Assembly: GCA_963666805.2 (NCBI GenBank)
Contig: CAXXWR010000006.1
Span: 1,178,001-1,242,000 of the forward strand
Reading direction: 5' to 3'
DNA: 64,000 nt
Origin: Fusibacter sp963666805
Lineage (GTDB): Bacteria > Bacillota > Clostridia > Peptostreptococcales > Acidaminobacteraceae
Shown: positions 16,154-26,000 of the stretch, in pieces
Layout: every line of letters starts with the position of its first letter
How positions within the stretch are numbered: position 1 is the stretch's first letter
The notes under the pieces: generated by a model
Seen by the model: only the letters and a program-made list of their open reading frames with translations
Told to the model about the DNA's origin: nothing
Database searches by the model: none
Made by a program: the position numbers and the translations under genes

Positions 16154-16183
16154 GGGAGGAGGTTAGGTTTTTACCGAAAAATC
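16154..16183 (+). promoter_or_regulatory. Over-spaced ribosome binding site with a bridging hairpin before nusG
   Basis: GGGAGGAGG (16154-16162) lies 21 bases from the nusG ATG, too far for normal use. Exactly between them, GGTTTTT (16166-16172), loop ACCG, AAAAATC (16177-16183) can form a seven-pair hairpin ending at the base before ATG. Folding would bring the site to a normal distance. No alternative in-frame start codon is present. Confidence 0.5.
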
Positions 16184-16708
16184 ATGGCAGATACTAATCA
16201 AGCGAACTGGTATGTTGTCCACACTTATTCAGGTCATGAAAACAAAGTGAAGGCAAATATCGAAAAAATCGTTGAAAATAGGGGCATGGAAGATGTTATC
16301 TTAGAAGTTGTTGTTCCGACTGAAATTGTAACAGAAATCAAGAACGGCAAAAGAAAAGATAAGTCTAAAAAAATCTTCCCAGGATATGCATTGGTTAAAA
16401 TGATTATGACTGATGAATCATGGTACGTGGTGAGAAATACACGTGGCGTCACAGGTTTTGTTGGACCAGGTTCAAAACCCATTCCATTGACAACAGAAGA
16501 AGTGGAAAACATGGGTCTTGAAAAACGTGTTATTAGTGTAGACTTTGAAGTCGGGGATACCATTACGGTTATCTCAGGTCCTTTTGAAAGTTTCATTGGT
16601 AACATTGAAGAAATTCACATGGAAAAACAATCTATTAAAGCACTCATTTCGATGTTTGGTAGAGAAACCCCTGTTGAATTGGGATTCGATCAAGTCGAAA
16701 AGAATTAA
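16184..16708 (+). CDS. nusG: Transcription termination/antitermination factor NusG
   Basis: NusG binds RNA polymerase and affects pausing and termination. The 174-residue protein has the NGN domain (NWYVVHTYSGHENKVKANIE, residues 8-27, to about 115; FPGYALVKM and VRNTRGVTGFVG included) and a C-terminal KOW domain (VGDTITVISGPFESFIGNIEEI). It lies between secE and rplK, the standard position. The start is fixed by homology although the ribosome binding site is unusually distant; see the hairpin feature just upstream. Confidence 0.97.
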   Translation: MADTNQANWYVVHTYSGHENKVKANIEKIVENRGMEDVILEVVVPTEIVTEIKNGKRKDKSKKIFPGYALVKMIMTDESWYVVRNTRGVTGFVGPGSKPIPLTTEEVENMGLEKRVISVDFEVGDTITVISGPFESFIGNIEEIHMEKQSIKALISMFGRETPVELGFDQVEKN

Positions 16709-16725
16709 CGAGGAGGTGCAGCTAA

Positions 16726-17151
16726 ATGGCTAAAAAAGTAAGTGGTTTAATTAAACTACAAATTCCTGCAGGAAAGGCGACTCCAGCACCACCAGTTGGA
16801 CCAGCACTTGGACAACAAGGTGTTAACATTATGCAATTCTGTAAAGAATTCAACGCAAAAACTGCAGATCAAGCGGGACTTATTATTCCGGTTGTTATTA
16901 CCGTATACCAAGATAGATCGTATACATTTATTACAAAAACACCACCAGCAGCAGTATTACTTAAAAAAGCAGCTGGCTTAGACACAGCGTCTGGTGAACC
17001 AAACACTAAAAAAGTGGCAACACTTAAAAGAGATCAAGTTAAAGAAATTGCAGAATTAAAAATGCCTGATTTAAATGCAGGTAGCATTGAAGCGGCTATG
17101 AGCATGGTTGAAGGTACAGCAAGAAGTATGGGAATCGTTGTAGAAGACTAA
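16726..17151 (+). CDS. rplK: 50S ribosomal protein L11
   Basis: L11 forms part of the GTPase-associated centre on 23S rRNA and is needed for the RelA stringent response. The 141-residue sequence has the proline-rich N-terminal segment LQIPAGKATPAPPVGPALGQ (residues 10-29) and the C-terminal RNA-binding domain ending SIEAAMSMVEGTARSMGI. It starts 17 bases after nusG with a GAGGAGGTG site. The rplA gene follows after 68 bases. Confidence 0.98.
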   Translation: MAKKVSGLIKLQIPAGKATPAPPVGPALGQQGVNIMQFCKEFNAKTADQAGLIIPVVITVYQDRSYTFITKTPPAAVLLKKAAGLDTASGEPNTKKVATLKRDQVKEIAELKMPDLNAGSIEAAMSMVEGTARSMGIVVED

Positions 17152-17219
17152 TTCTTATATTAAACGTAGAATTGTAAATCGTGGGAGGCTTGTCCGTTTG
17201 TACCACAAAGGAGGAACTT

Positions 17220-17912
17220 ATGCCTAAAAGAGGTAAAGCTTATCAAGAGTCTTCAAAATTAATTGAAGCACAAAAATTATACGAAGTAGACGAAGCAATT
17301 AAACTTGTTAAAGAAACTGCTAAAGCTAAATTCGATGAAACAGTAGAATTACACATCAAACTTGGTGTTGATGGTAGACATGCTGACCAACAAGTTAGAG
17401 GTGCTATTGTATTACCTCATGGTACTGGTAATACTAAAAAAGTACTTGTAATCGCAAAAGGTGACAAGGCTACTGAAGCTGAAAGCGCTGGTGCAGATTT
17501 TGTTGGTGCAGAAGATTTAATCGCAAAAATTCAAAATGAAAACTGGTTTGACTACGATGTAATCGTATGTACTCCAGATATGATGGGACAACTTGGCCGT
17601 TTAGGTAGAGTTTTAGGTCCAAAAGGGTTAATGCCAAACCCAAAATCGGGAACAGTTACATTTGACCTTGAAAAAGCAGTCAAAGAAATCAAAGCTGGTA
17701 AAGTAGAATACAGATTGGATAAAACAAATATTATCCATGTTTCTATTGGAAAAGCATCATTTGATGAAACAAAATTAACTGAAAACTTCAACGCACTTAT
17801 TGATGCAGTAACAAAAGCAAAACCTGCTGCTGCAAAAGGAACTTACTATAGATCTGTTACATTAGCAACAACTATGGGTCCTGGCGTTAAAGTAAATGGT
17901 GCAAAATTATAA
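17220..17912 (+). CDS. rplA: 50S ribosomal protein L1
   Basis: L1 forms the mobile stalk next to the E site and, in many bacteria, represses its own operon. The 230-residue protein starts MPKRGKAYQESSKLI. It contains DVIVCTPDMMGQLGRLGRVL and GPKGLMPNPKSGTVT, the conserved RNA-binding loop of the family. The ATG at 17220 follows AAAGGAGG; a start further upstream at 17181 would only add unrelated residues. The rplJL promoter lies immediately after the stop codon. Confidence 0.98.
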   Translation: MPKRGKAYQESSKLIEAQKLYEVDEAIKLVKETAKAKFDETVELHIKLGVDGRHADQQVRGAIVLPHGTGNTKKVLVIAKGDKATEAESAGADFVGAEDLIAKIQNENWFDYDVIVCTPDMMGQLGRLGRVLGPKGLMPNPKSGTVTFDLEKAVKEIKAGKVEYRLDKTNIIHVSIGKASFDETKLTENFNALIDAVTKAKPAAAKGTYYRSVTLATTMGPGVKVNGAKL

Positions 17913-17941
17913 TTGACAAAGTAATTCTTATCTGATAGAAT
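17913..17941 (+). promoter_or_regulatory. Sigma-A promoter of rplJL
   Basis: TTGACA (17913-17918), 17 bp, TAGAAT (17936-17941), directly after the rplA stop codon. Confidence 0.75.
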
Positions 17942-17954
17942 TACAATGTTGTGA

Positions 17955-18075
17955 AAATGAAAGTAAACCGTAGACAGTAGGTGCTAACGCTTAATTTCCT
18001 ACCGAGGTAATGTATATAATTTATAAATTTTAAATTATAGCCTCTCTTGTCTACGGAAGAGAGGCTTTTATTATG
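17955..18075 (+). promoter_or_regulatory. L10-type ribosomal protein leader with attenuator
   Basis: The leader has the layout of the L10(L12)4-binding leader of Firmicutes. CCGTAGACA (17968-17976) can pair perfectly with TGTCTACGG (18048-18056), or the latter can stay in the loop of the terminator hairpin AGCCTCTCTT (18039-18048) with AAGAGAGGCT (18057-18066) followed by a T-rich tail. AGTAGGTGCTAACG and TTTCCTACCGAGG form the conserved protein-binding region. Excess L10-L12 complex should favour termination. Read-through then reaches rplJ about 95 bases later. Confidence 0.82.
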
Positions 18076-18168
18076 CAAGATTATTGTTCTTGCAATTTGT
18101 ATCATAAAAAAATGTAAATGATTTAGACTTAGGTCTAATGATAGATTAATGAACGAGGAGGTGGACAA

Positions 18169-18678
18169 ATGTCAAATAATCTTGAGAATAAAAAAGTTGT
18201 TGTTGAAGAAATCAAATCTAAATTTGAATCAGCTCAATCTGCAGTACTCGTTGACTATAGAGGATTAACAGTTGAAGAAGTAACTGCTCTTAGAAAACAA
18301 TGTAGAGAAGCGGGTGTAGATTATAAAATCTATAAAAATAATTTAGTTAAAATTGCGATTAAAGATACAGCATTTGAGACATTAGCACAAGACTTGACTG
18401 GCCCAAATGCAATTGCCTTCGGTATGGAAGATGCAGTTGTACCAGCAAAAATCATTAAAGAATTTGCTAAAGAACACAAAAACCTCGAATTAAAATCAGG
18501 GGTTGTTGATGGGGATTATTGTGATCTTGATAAGATTACTCAAATCGCCGATCTACCTTCAAAAGAAGTCCTTATTGGAAGATTCCTTGGAAGTGTCAAA
18601 GCACCTATTTCAAACTTTGCATACTTCTTATCAAATCTTGCTAAAGAAAAAGAAGAAGGTAATACTGCAGAAGCATAA
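18169..18678 (+). CDS. rplJ: 50S ribosomal protein L10
   Basis: L10 is the base of the L7/L12 stalk. In the 169-residue product the N-terminal rRNA-binding domain shows SAVLVDYRGLTVEEVTALRK (about residues 25-44) and YKIYKNNLVKIA, and the C-terminal helix that binds L12 dimers ends the protein. GAGGAGGTG precedes the ATG. The gene is preceded by an L10-type attenuator and followed after 30 bases by rplL, its binding partner. Confidence 0.98.
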   Translation: MSNNLENKKVVVEEIKSKFESAQSAVLVDYRGLTVEEVTALRKQCREAGVDYKIYKNNLVKIAIKDTAFETLAQDLTGPNAIAFGMEDAVVPAKIIKEFAKEHKNLELKSGVVDGDYCDLDKITQIADLPSKEVLIGRFLGSVKAPISNFAYFLSNLAKEKEEGNTAEA

Positions 18679-18708
18679 TTATTTATTAAATTACGGAGGT
18701 GTATAACA

Positions 18709-19071
18709 ATGACTAAAGAACAAATCATTGAAGCAATTAAAGAGATGAGCATTTTAGAAATTAAAGATTTAGTAGAAGCATGTGAAGAAGAATTTGGTGT
18801 ATCTGCATCAGCTCCTGTTGTAGCTGTTGCTGGTGCTGCTGGCGGTGCTGCTGAAGAAAAAACTGAATTTGATGTTATCTTATCAAATGCAGGCGCTAAA
18901 AAAATTGGCGTTATCAAAGTGGTTAGAGAAATCACTGGCTTAGGCTTAAAAGAAGCTAAAGCATTAGTTGATGAAGCTCCAAAAGCAATCAAAGAAGGCG
19001 TAGCTAAAGAAGAAGCTGAAGAAATTAAAGGCAAATTAGAAGAAGCTGGCGCTGCTGTTGAATTAAAATAA
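18709..19071 (+). CDS. rplL: 50S ribosomal protein L7/L12
   Basis: L7/L12 dimers recruit and stimulate the translational GTPases (EF-Tu and EF-G, also encoded here). The 120-residue protein has an N-terminal dimerisation domain (residues 1-33), an alanine- and valine-rich hinge (PVVAVAGAAGGAAEE) and a C-terminal domain with KKIGVIKVVREITGLGLKEA. Length is standard. It is the last gene of the rplJL transcript, closed by a strong terminator. Confidence 0.98.
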   Translation: MTKEQIIEAIKEMSILEIKDLVEACEEEFGVSASAPVVAVAGAAGGAAEEKTEFDVILSNAGAKKIGVIKVVREITGLGLKEAKALVDEAPKAIKEGVAKEEAEEIKGKLEEAGAAVELK

Positions 19072-19096
19072 TTATTATTTAATTATTTGCTAATTA

Positions 19097-19128
19097 AATA
19101 GCCACCTATCACATAGGTGGCTATTTTT
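19097..19128 (+). terminator. Intrinsic terminator of rplJL
   Basis: AATAGCCACCTAT (19097-19109) pairs with ATAGGTGGCTATT (19113-19125), followed by T. Confidence 0.9.
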
Positions 19129-19375
19129 AATACTAAAGCATTCAAATGCGTCTAGTATAAGACAACCTAGGAAAGACAAATATAAAGAACTCTATTTTAA
19201 ACAAATTATTAAATTATGTTGACACGACTTGATTTGTGTGATATAGTTTTATAATGCTATTCGTGTGTTTAAAATGGAGTTTTTTCGCTTTAGACTGCAC
19301 TAGCGATGACGTTAAAAAAGGAGATAATTCCTTTTATGATAAAATGATTTTATTGCACAAGGGGTGAAAATTTTA
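19129..19375 (+). promoter_or_regulatory. rpoBC promoter and 5' leader
   Basis: TTGACA (19219-19224), 17 bp, TATAGT (19242-19247) is an excellent promoter; a further TATAAT lies at 19250-19255. The leader of about 120 bases up to rpoB holds a small hairpin, AAAGGA with TCCTTT near 19317-19336, but no gene. Bases 19129-19218 show nothing I can identify. Confidence 0.75.
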
Positions 19376-22300
19376 ATGCCACAACCTGTAATGCTCGGAA
19401 AAACTGAAAGAATGAGTTTTGCTAGAATTGATGAGTTAGTTAAAAAGCCAAATTTGATTGAAATTCAAGTTGAGTCGTTTAGATGGTTCCTTGAAAAAGG
19501 ATTAAAAGAAGCTTTTGAAGATATCTCGCCAATTGAAGATTACACCGGAAATCTAATTCTTGAATTCGTTGATTACGAATTAGATGAAGAAGCTAAGTAC
19601 GATGTAGAAGAGTGTAAAGAGAGAGATGTAAACTATGCTGTGCCATTAAGAGTACAAGTAAGGTTTATTAACAAAGAAACTAGCGAAATCAAAGAACAGA
19701 AAGTCTTTATGGGAGACTTCCCATTAATGACTGATAAGGGTACTTTTATTATCAATGGCGCTGAACGTGTAATCGTCAGCCAGCTGGTTAGATCACCAGG
19801 GCCGTACTATGATGTAAAGCTTGATAAAGTGGGTACAAAACTTTTTTCAAGTACAATCATCCCGAATCGCGGTGCATGGCTTGAGTATGAAACTGACTCC
19901 AATGACGTTGTCTCAGTTCGTATTGATAGAACGAGAAAATTACCTGCGACAACATTAATGAGAGCACTAGGATACCAAACAAACCAAGAAATTTTAAATT
20001 TGTTTGGTGAAGATGAACGTTTAATTCGTACACTTGATAAAGATAGTACGACAAATCAAGAAGAAGGTCTTATTGAAATTTATAAAAAATTAAGACCGGG
20101 CGAACCACCAACGGTAGAAAGTGCAAGCAACTTAATTAATTCATTATTTTTTGATGAAAAAAGATATGATCTTGCAAAAGTGGGTCGTTATAAATTCAAT
20201 AAAAAGTTGGGCGTATCCAATCGTATTGAAGAACAAGTGGCAGCTCAAAATATTGTTAATCCACAAACGGGAGAAATTATCGTTCAAAAGGACGAAACAA
20301 TTACAATTGATCTTGCTAAAGAAGTTGAAAATGCTGGCGTGAGCACAGTAGATATCTGGGGAGAAGATGAAAAGGTTATCCGTGTGATTGGAAACCATTT
20401 TGTTGACTTAAACACTTACTTTGACGCTTCGAAACTAGGCGTTAAAGAAAAAGTGTATTATCCTGTCTTAAAAGAAATTATGGATCTTTATGATTCAGAA
20501 GAAGAAATTGAAAATGCGATTAAAGATAAAATGTCAGAACTTGTACCGAGACATATTATCCCTGCAGATATCATTGCTTCATTTTCTTATATTTTAAATT
20601 TAAATGAAACAGTAGGAACTGTAGACGATATTGACCATTTGGGAAACAGAAGAATTCGTTCAGTTGGTGAACTTTTACAAAATCAATTTAGAATTGGTCT
20701 TTCGAGAATGGAAAGAGTTGTAAGAGAACGTATGACTATTCAAGATATGGATACGATTACACCTCAAGCGCTTATTAACATTAAGCCGGTAGTATCGGCT
20801 ATTAAAGAATTCTTTGGTTCTTCACAATTATCACAATTCATGGATCAAAATAATCCATTAAGTGAATTGACGCATAAAAGAAGATTGTCTGCCCTTGGAC
20901 CTGGTGGTCTTTCGAGAGAAAGAGCTGGTTTTGAGGTGCGCGATGTTCATCATTCTCATTATGGTAGAATGTGTCCTATTGAAACACCTGAAGGTCCGAA
21001 TATCGGTCTTATAGGTTCATTAAGTACTTATGCGAGAATTAATGAATATGGTTTTATTGAGTCTCCATATCGTTTTGTTGACAAGAAAACAGGTGTCGTA
21101 ACAGATCATATTGAGTATATAACAGCAGATGTTGAAGAAAAATATATTGTAGCACCTGCCAATGAACCTTTAGATGAAAACAATCGTTTTGTTGGTGAAA
21201 GAATTGTTGCGCGTAGAAGGGCGGATATCAAAGAATTCCCGGCGGCTGAAATTGATCTTGTAGAAGTTTCGGCACAGCAAATGGTATCTGTTGCGACAGC
21301 GATGATTCCTTTCCTTGAAAATGATGATGCCAACCGTGCACTTATGGGAGCCAACATGCAACGTCAGGCGGTACCGCTTGTCAGAGCTCAAGCCCCTATT
21401 ATTGGTACAGGAATTGAGCACATTGCTGCTAAAGATTCAGAAGTTGTTATTAAATCTAAGGTAGACGGCGTTGTTGAATATGTATCAGCTGATGAAATCG
21501 TGATACGAGGCGACGAAGATAAGAAAAAATATAGATATAAATTACTGAAATTTAAACGTTCAAATCAAGGAACGTGTATTAATCAACGGCCTTTAGTTAA
21601 AAAAGGACAAGTGGTTAAAAAAGATGATGTTATTTCTGATGGACCATCGACAGATAATGGAGAAATTGCTTTAGGGACTAATCTTTTAATCGGATTCATG
21701 ACTTGGGAAGGGTATAATTATGAAGATGCCATCTTGCTAAGTGAAGAACTCGTAATGGAAGATCGTTTAAGTTCGATTCATATTGATGAATACGAGTCAG
21801 AAGCGAGAGATACTAAGCTTGGACCAGAAGAAATTACAAGAGATATCCCGAATGTTGGTGAGGATGCCCTTAAAAACTTAGATGCTGAAGGTATCATTAG
21901 AATTGGCGCAGAAGTTGATTCGGGTGATATATTAGTAGGAAAAGTGACGCCAAAAGGTGAAACTGAATTAACTGCTGAAGAGAGACTTTTAAGAGCAATC
22001 TTTGGTGAAAAAGCGAGAGAAGTAAGAGATACTTCACTTCGTGTACCTCATGGTGAATCAGGGATTATTGTAGATGTTAAGAAGTTCGAAAGAGAAAATG
22101 GCGATGAGTTATCTCCAGGTGTTAACAAACTCATCCGTGTGTATATAGCGAAAAAACGTAAAATTAATGTTGGTGATAAAATGGCCGGTCGTCATGGTAA
22201 CAAAGGGGTTATTTCTAGAATATTACCAATAGAAGATATGCCATTCTTAGAAGATGGAACACCACTTCAAATTGTACTTAATCCATTAGGGGTACCTTCG

Positions 22301-22993
22301 CGTATGAACATTGGTCAGGTGCTTGAAGTCCATTTAGGTCTTGCAGCTAAGAAAAAAGGCTGGAAAGTTGCTACGCCGGTATTTGACGGTGCAAAAGAAC
22401 CTCAAATTAAGCAAATTCTTGAAGAAGCAGGTTATCCAGGTGATGGGAAACTTGTAATAAGAGATGGTCGTACAGGTGATACGTTTGATAATCGTGTAAC
22501 TGTAGGTTACATGTACATGTTGAAACTTCACCATTTGGTAGATGATAAAATTCATGCTAGAAGTACAGGTCCTTATTCACTTGTTACTCAACAGCCACTC
22601 GGTGGTAAAGCACAATTTGGTGGACAGCGTTTTGGAGAAATGGAAGTTTGGGCACTTGAAGCATACGGTGCAGCACATACACTTCAAGAAATCTTAACGG
22701 TTAAATCAGATGATGTCGTTGGTCGTGTTAAAGCCTATGAAGCAATAGTAAAAGGCGAAAACATTCCAGAACCAGGTATTCCAGAATCATTTAAAGTATT
22801 GATTAAAGAATTCCAAGCGCTTGCACTTGATGTTAAAGTTTTAAAAGATGATGCAAGTGAAATTGAAATTGAAGTTGAAGATGATGACGATGATGCATTA
22901 GATTATAACGCTGCCCTTAGAGGTAATGAAATCACAAAAGATGTTGAATCGGGCGCATTTATTGACACGGATTTACAAGAAGATAACGAATAA
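19376..22993 (+). CDS. rpoB: DNA-directed RNA polymerase subunit beta
   Basis: The beta subunit of RNA polymerase, 1205 residues from the ATG at 19376 (a GTG four codons upstream is also open; AAGGGGTG suits the ATG better). The rifampicin pocket reads GSSQLSQFMDQNNPLSELTHKRRLSALGPG in two runs, with the wild-type Asp, His and Ser that change in resistant mutants. GEPMA-type lobes, GRHGNKGV and the C-terminal clamp (RFGEMEVWALEAYGAAHTLQE) are present. The C terminus has an acidic tail. The rpoC gene follows 76 bases later. Confidence 0.98.
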   Translation: MPQPVMLGKTERMSFARIDELVKKPNLIEIQVESFRWFLEKGLKEAFEDISPIEDYTGNLILEFVDYELDEEAKYDVEECKERDVNYAVPLRVQVRFINKETSEIKEQKVFMGDFPLMTDKGTFIINGAERVIVSQLVRSPGPYYDVKLDKVGTKLFSSTIIPNRGAWLEYETDSNDVVSVRIDRTRKLPATTLMRALGYQTNQEILNLFGEDERLIRTLDKDSTTNQEEGLIEIYKKLRPGEPPTVESASNLINSLFFDEKRYDLAKVGRYKFNKKLGVSNRIEEQVAAQNIVNPQTGEIIVQKDETITIDLAKEVENAGVSTVDIWGEDEKVIRVIGNHFVDLNTYFDASKLGVKEKVYYPVLKEIMDLYDSEEEIENAIKDKMSELVPRHIIPADIIASFSYILNLNETVGTVDDIDHLGNRRIRSVGELLQNQFRIGLSRMERVVRERMTIQDMDTITPQALINIKPVVSAIKEFFGSSQLSQFMDQNNPLSELTHKRRLSALGPGGLSRERAGFEVRDVHHSHYGRMCPIETPEGPNIGLIGSLSTYARINEYGFIESPYRFVDKKTGVVTDHIEYITADVEEKYIVAPANEPLDENNRFVGERIVARRRADIKEFPAAEIDLVEVSAQQMVSVATAMIPFLENDDANRALMGANMQRQAVPLVRAQAPIIGTGIEHIAAKDSEVVIKSKVDGVVEYVSADEIVIRGDEDKKKYRYKLLKFKRSNQGTCINQRPLVKKGQVVKKDDVISDGPSTDNGEIALGTNLLIGFMTWEGYNYEDAILLSEELVMEDRLSSIHIDEYESEARDTKLGPEEITRDIPNVGEDALKNLDAEGIIRIGAEVDSGDILVGKVTPKGETELTAEERLLRAIFGEKAREVRDTSLRVPHGESGIIVDVKKFERENGDELSPGVNKLIRVYIAKKRKINVGDKMAGRHGNKGVISRILPIEDMPFLEDGTPLQIVLNPLGVPSRMNIGQVLEVHLGLAAKKKGWKVATPVFDGAKEPQIKQILEEAGYPGDGKLVIRDGRTGDTFDNRVTVGYMYMLKLHHLVDDKIHARSTGPYSLVTQQPLGGKAQFGGQRFGEMEVWALEAYGAAHTLQEILTVKSDDVVGRVKAYEAIVKGENIPEPGIPESFKVLIKEFQALALDVKVLKDDASEIEIEVEDDDDDALDYNAALRGNEITKDVESGAFIDTDLQEDNE

Positions 22994-23069
22994 CTTCTTA
23001 TTAAGTAATAAAGTGATGAGATGGCAATTAGGAAGAGTGAACATTAACTAGAGAAGGGAGAGGTAGCCC

Positions 23070-26000
23070 TTGATCGAATTCAATAATTTTGATTCTATGA
23101 GAATAGGTTTAGCGTCACCTAACAAGATTAGATCTTGGTCCAAAGGTGAAGTTAAAAAACCGGAAACAATTAATTACAGAACATTAAAACCAGAAAAAGA
23201 AGGGTTATTCTGTGAGCGTATTTTTGGACCTACAAAAGACTGGGAATGTCATTGTGGGAAGTATAAAAAAGTAAGATATAAAGGTGTCGTTTGTGACCGA
23301 TGTGGTGTTGAAGTTACTAAATCTAAAGTAAGACGTGAAAGAATGGGACATATAGAACTTGCTGCTCCTGTTTCACACATTTGGTACTTCAAAGGAATTC
23401 CTTCGAAAATGGGTATTCTTTTAGATTTATCACCACGTTCACTTGAAAAAGTATTATACTTTGCTTCATATATTGTTATTGAACCAGGCGAAACAAGCCT
23501 TGAAAGAAAACAATTGTTAACTGAAAGTGAATATGCACAATATCGTGAAAAATATGGTAATGAATTTAGAGCGATGATGGGTGCAGAAGCTGTTAAAGAA
23601 ATTTTAGCACAAATTGATTTAGATGCACTTTCAGAAGAACTCAAAGGTCAATTGAAAGACAGCACAGGTCAAAGAAAAGTAAGAGTTATTAGAAGACTAG
23701 AAGTAGTTGAAGCGTTTAGAAACTCTGGTAATATGCCTGAATGGATGATTCTTGACGTTGTACCTGTTATTCCGCCTGAACTTAGACCAATGGTTCAATT
23801 AGATGGTGGCCGTTTTGCAACAGCTGACCTTAATGATCTTTATAGACGTGTTATTAATAGAAACAATCGTTTAAAACGTCTTTTAGAATTAGGGGCACCA
23901 GATATTATCGTTAGAAATGAAAAAAGAATGCTTCAAGAAGCAGTTGATGCACTTATTGATAATGGTAGACGTGGTAGACCTGTAACGGGTCCTGGTAACA
24001 GACCACTTAAATCATTATCAGACTTATTAAAAGGAAAACAAGGTCGTTTTAGACAAAACTTACTTGGTAAAAGGGTTGACTATTCAGGTCGTTCAGTTAT
24101 TGTTGTTGGGCCAGAACTTAAATTTTATCAATGTGGTCTTCCTAAAAAAATGGCGCTTGAACTGTTTAAACCGTTTGTCATGAAACGTCTTGTTAAAGAC
24201 GGTTATGTTCATAACATTAAAAGTGCGAAACGTATGGTTGAACGTGTAAAACCTGAAGTATGGGCAATCGTTGAAGATGTGATTAAAGAACATCCCGTAC
24301 TTCTTAACCGTGCACCTACGCTTCATAGACTTGGAATTCAAGCTTTTGAACCCGTGTTGGTTGAAGGAAAAGCTATTAAACTTCATCCGCTTGTATGTAC
24401 AGCTTACAATGCCGATTTTGATGGTGACCAAATGGCTGTCCATGTGCCGCTTTCAGTGGAAGCGCAAGCTGAGGCGAGATTTTTAATGCTTTCAGTTAAT
24501 AATATATTGGCGCCTAAAGATGGACGTCCAATTACAACACCTTCACAGGATATGGTCCTTGGTGCTTATTATTTAACTTATGAAAGTGAACAACAACCTG
24601 AGAGAATGCCAATTTATAAAGATTATGATGAAATGGTATTAGCATATGATAATAAGGTAGTAACACTTCATACACGCGTTAAAATCAGAAAATATTTTGC
24701 AGAAGATCAAACATATCAATTGGTTGAAGGAACTGTCGGAAGATTTATCTTTAATGAACATATTCCTCAAGATTTGGGATTTGTTGATCGTGAAGAAAAT
24801 CCTTATTTCTTAGAAGTGGATTTCCTTTGTAAGAAAAAAGATTTAGAAGAAATTATTGCAAGAAGCTTTAGCTGTCATGGTAATACGAGAACAGCCGAGT
24901 TGCTTGATCATATTAAATCAATGGGATATAAATATTCAACCAAAGGTGCTGTAACTGTTTCAGTATCGGATATGGTTATTCCAGAAGCTAAAAAAGAGTT
25001 GATTGCCGAAGCAAGAGGCATTGTTGATAAATACCAAAAAGCATACAGACGTGGTCTTATCTCTGAAGAAGAACGTTATGAAAAAATTATTCAAACGTGG
25101 ACTAAGACAACTGAAGATGTTACAGAGGCCTTGATTTCTAATTTATCAACCCTTAACAATATTAAAATCATGGCGGATTCAGGAGCGAGGGGTTCAAAGA
25201 ACCAAATTAGACAGCTTGCAGGGATGCGTGGTCTGATGGCCAATGCCCTTGGTAAAACAGTCGAAATTCCAATCGTTTCAAACTTCCGTGAAGGCTTATC
25301 CGTTCTTGAATACTTTATTTCAACAACAGGTGCTCGTAAAGGACTTGCCGATACAGCTCTTCGTACTGCCGATTCAGGGTACCTTACAAGAAGACTTGTT
25401 GACGTTTCTCAAGAAGTGATTGTAAGAGAAATGGATTGTCAGACTGATCAAGGTATTGAAGTTGTAGAATTTAGAGATGGCAATGAATTAATCGAACCAC
25501 TTCAAGAACGTATTTTAGGTCGTTATCCAGTAGAAGATATTGTTGATCCTAAAACAGGTGATGTGATTTGTTCTACAGAAAGAATGATAGATGAAAAACT
25601 TGCAGATAGAATAGTAAAAGCAGGGTTTGATAAAATTAAAATTAGATCGGTGTTAACTTGTGATACACAATATGGTGTTTGTGCAAAATGTTACGGTCTT
25701 AACCTTGCAACAGGTAAACCTGTTCATGTAGGGGAGTCTGTTGGTATTATTGCAGCACAATCAATCGGAGAACCTGGGACTCAGCTTACAATGAGAACTT
25801 TCCATACAGGCGGGGTTGCCGGTGGCGATATCACGCAAGGTCTTCCAAGGGTTGAAGAGCTTTTTGAAGCGAGAAAACCTAAAGGGCTTGCTATTATAGC
25901 AGAAATTGATGGGGTTATTTCTTTTAAAGAAACTAAGAAGAAAAAAGAAATTGTCATCACGAATGAAGAGACAGGCGAGCAACATTCAGCTCAAATCGTC

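Noticed and set aside
20824..21010. Possible rifampicin-resistance change in rpoB
   Set aside because: The Asp, His and Ser positions of the rifampicin pocket read as wild type.
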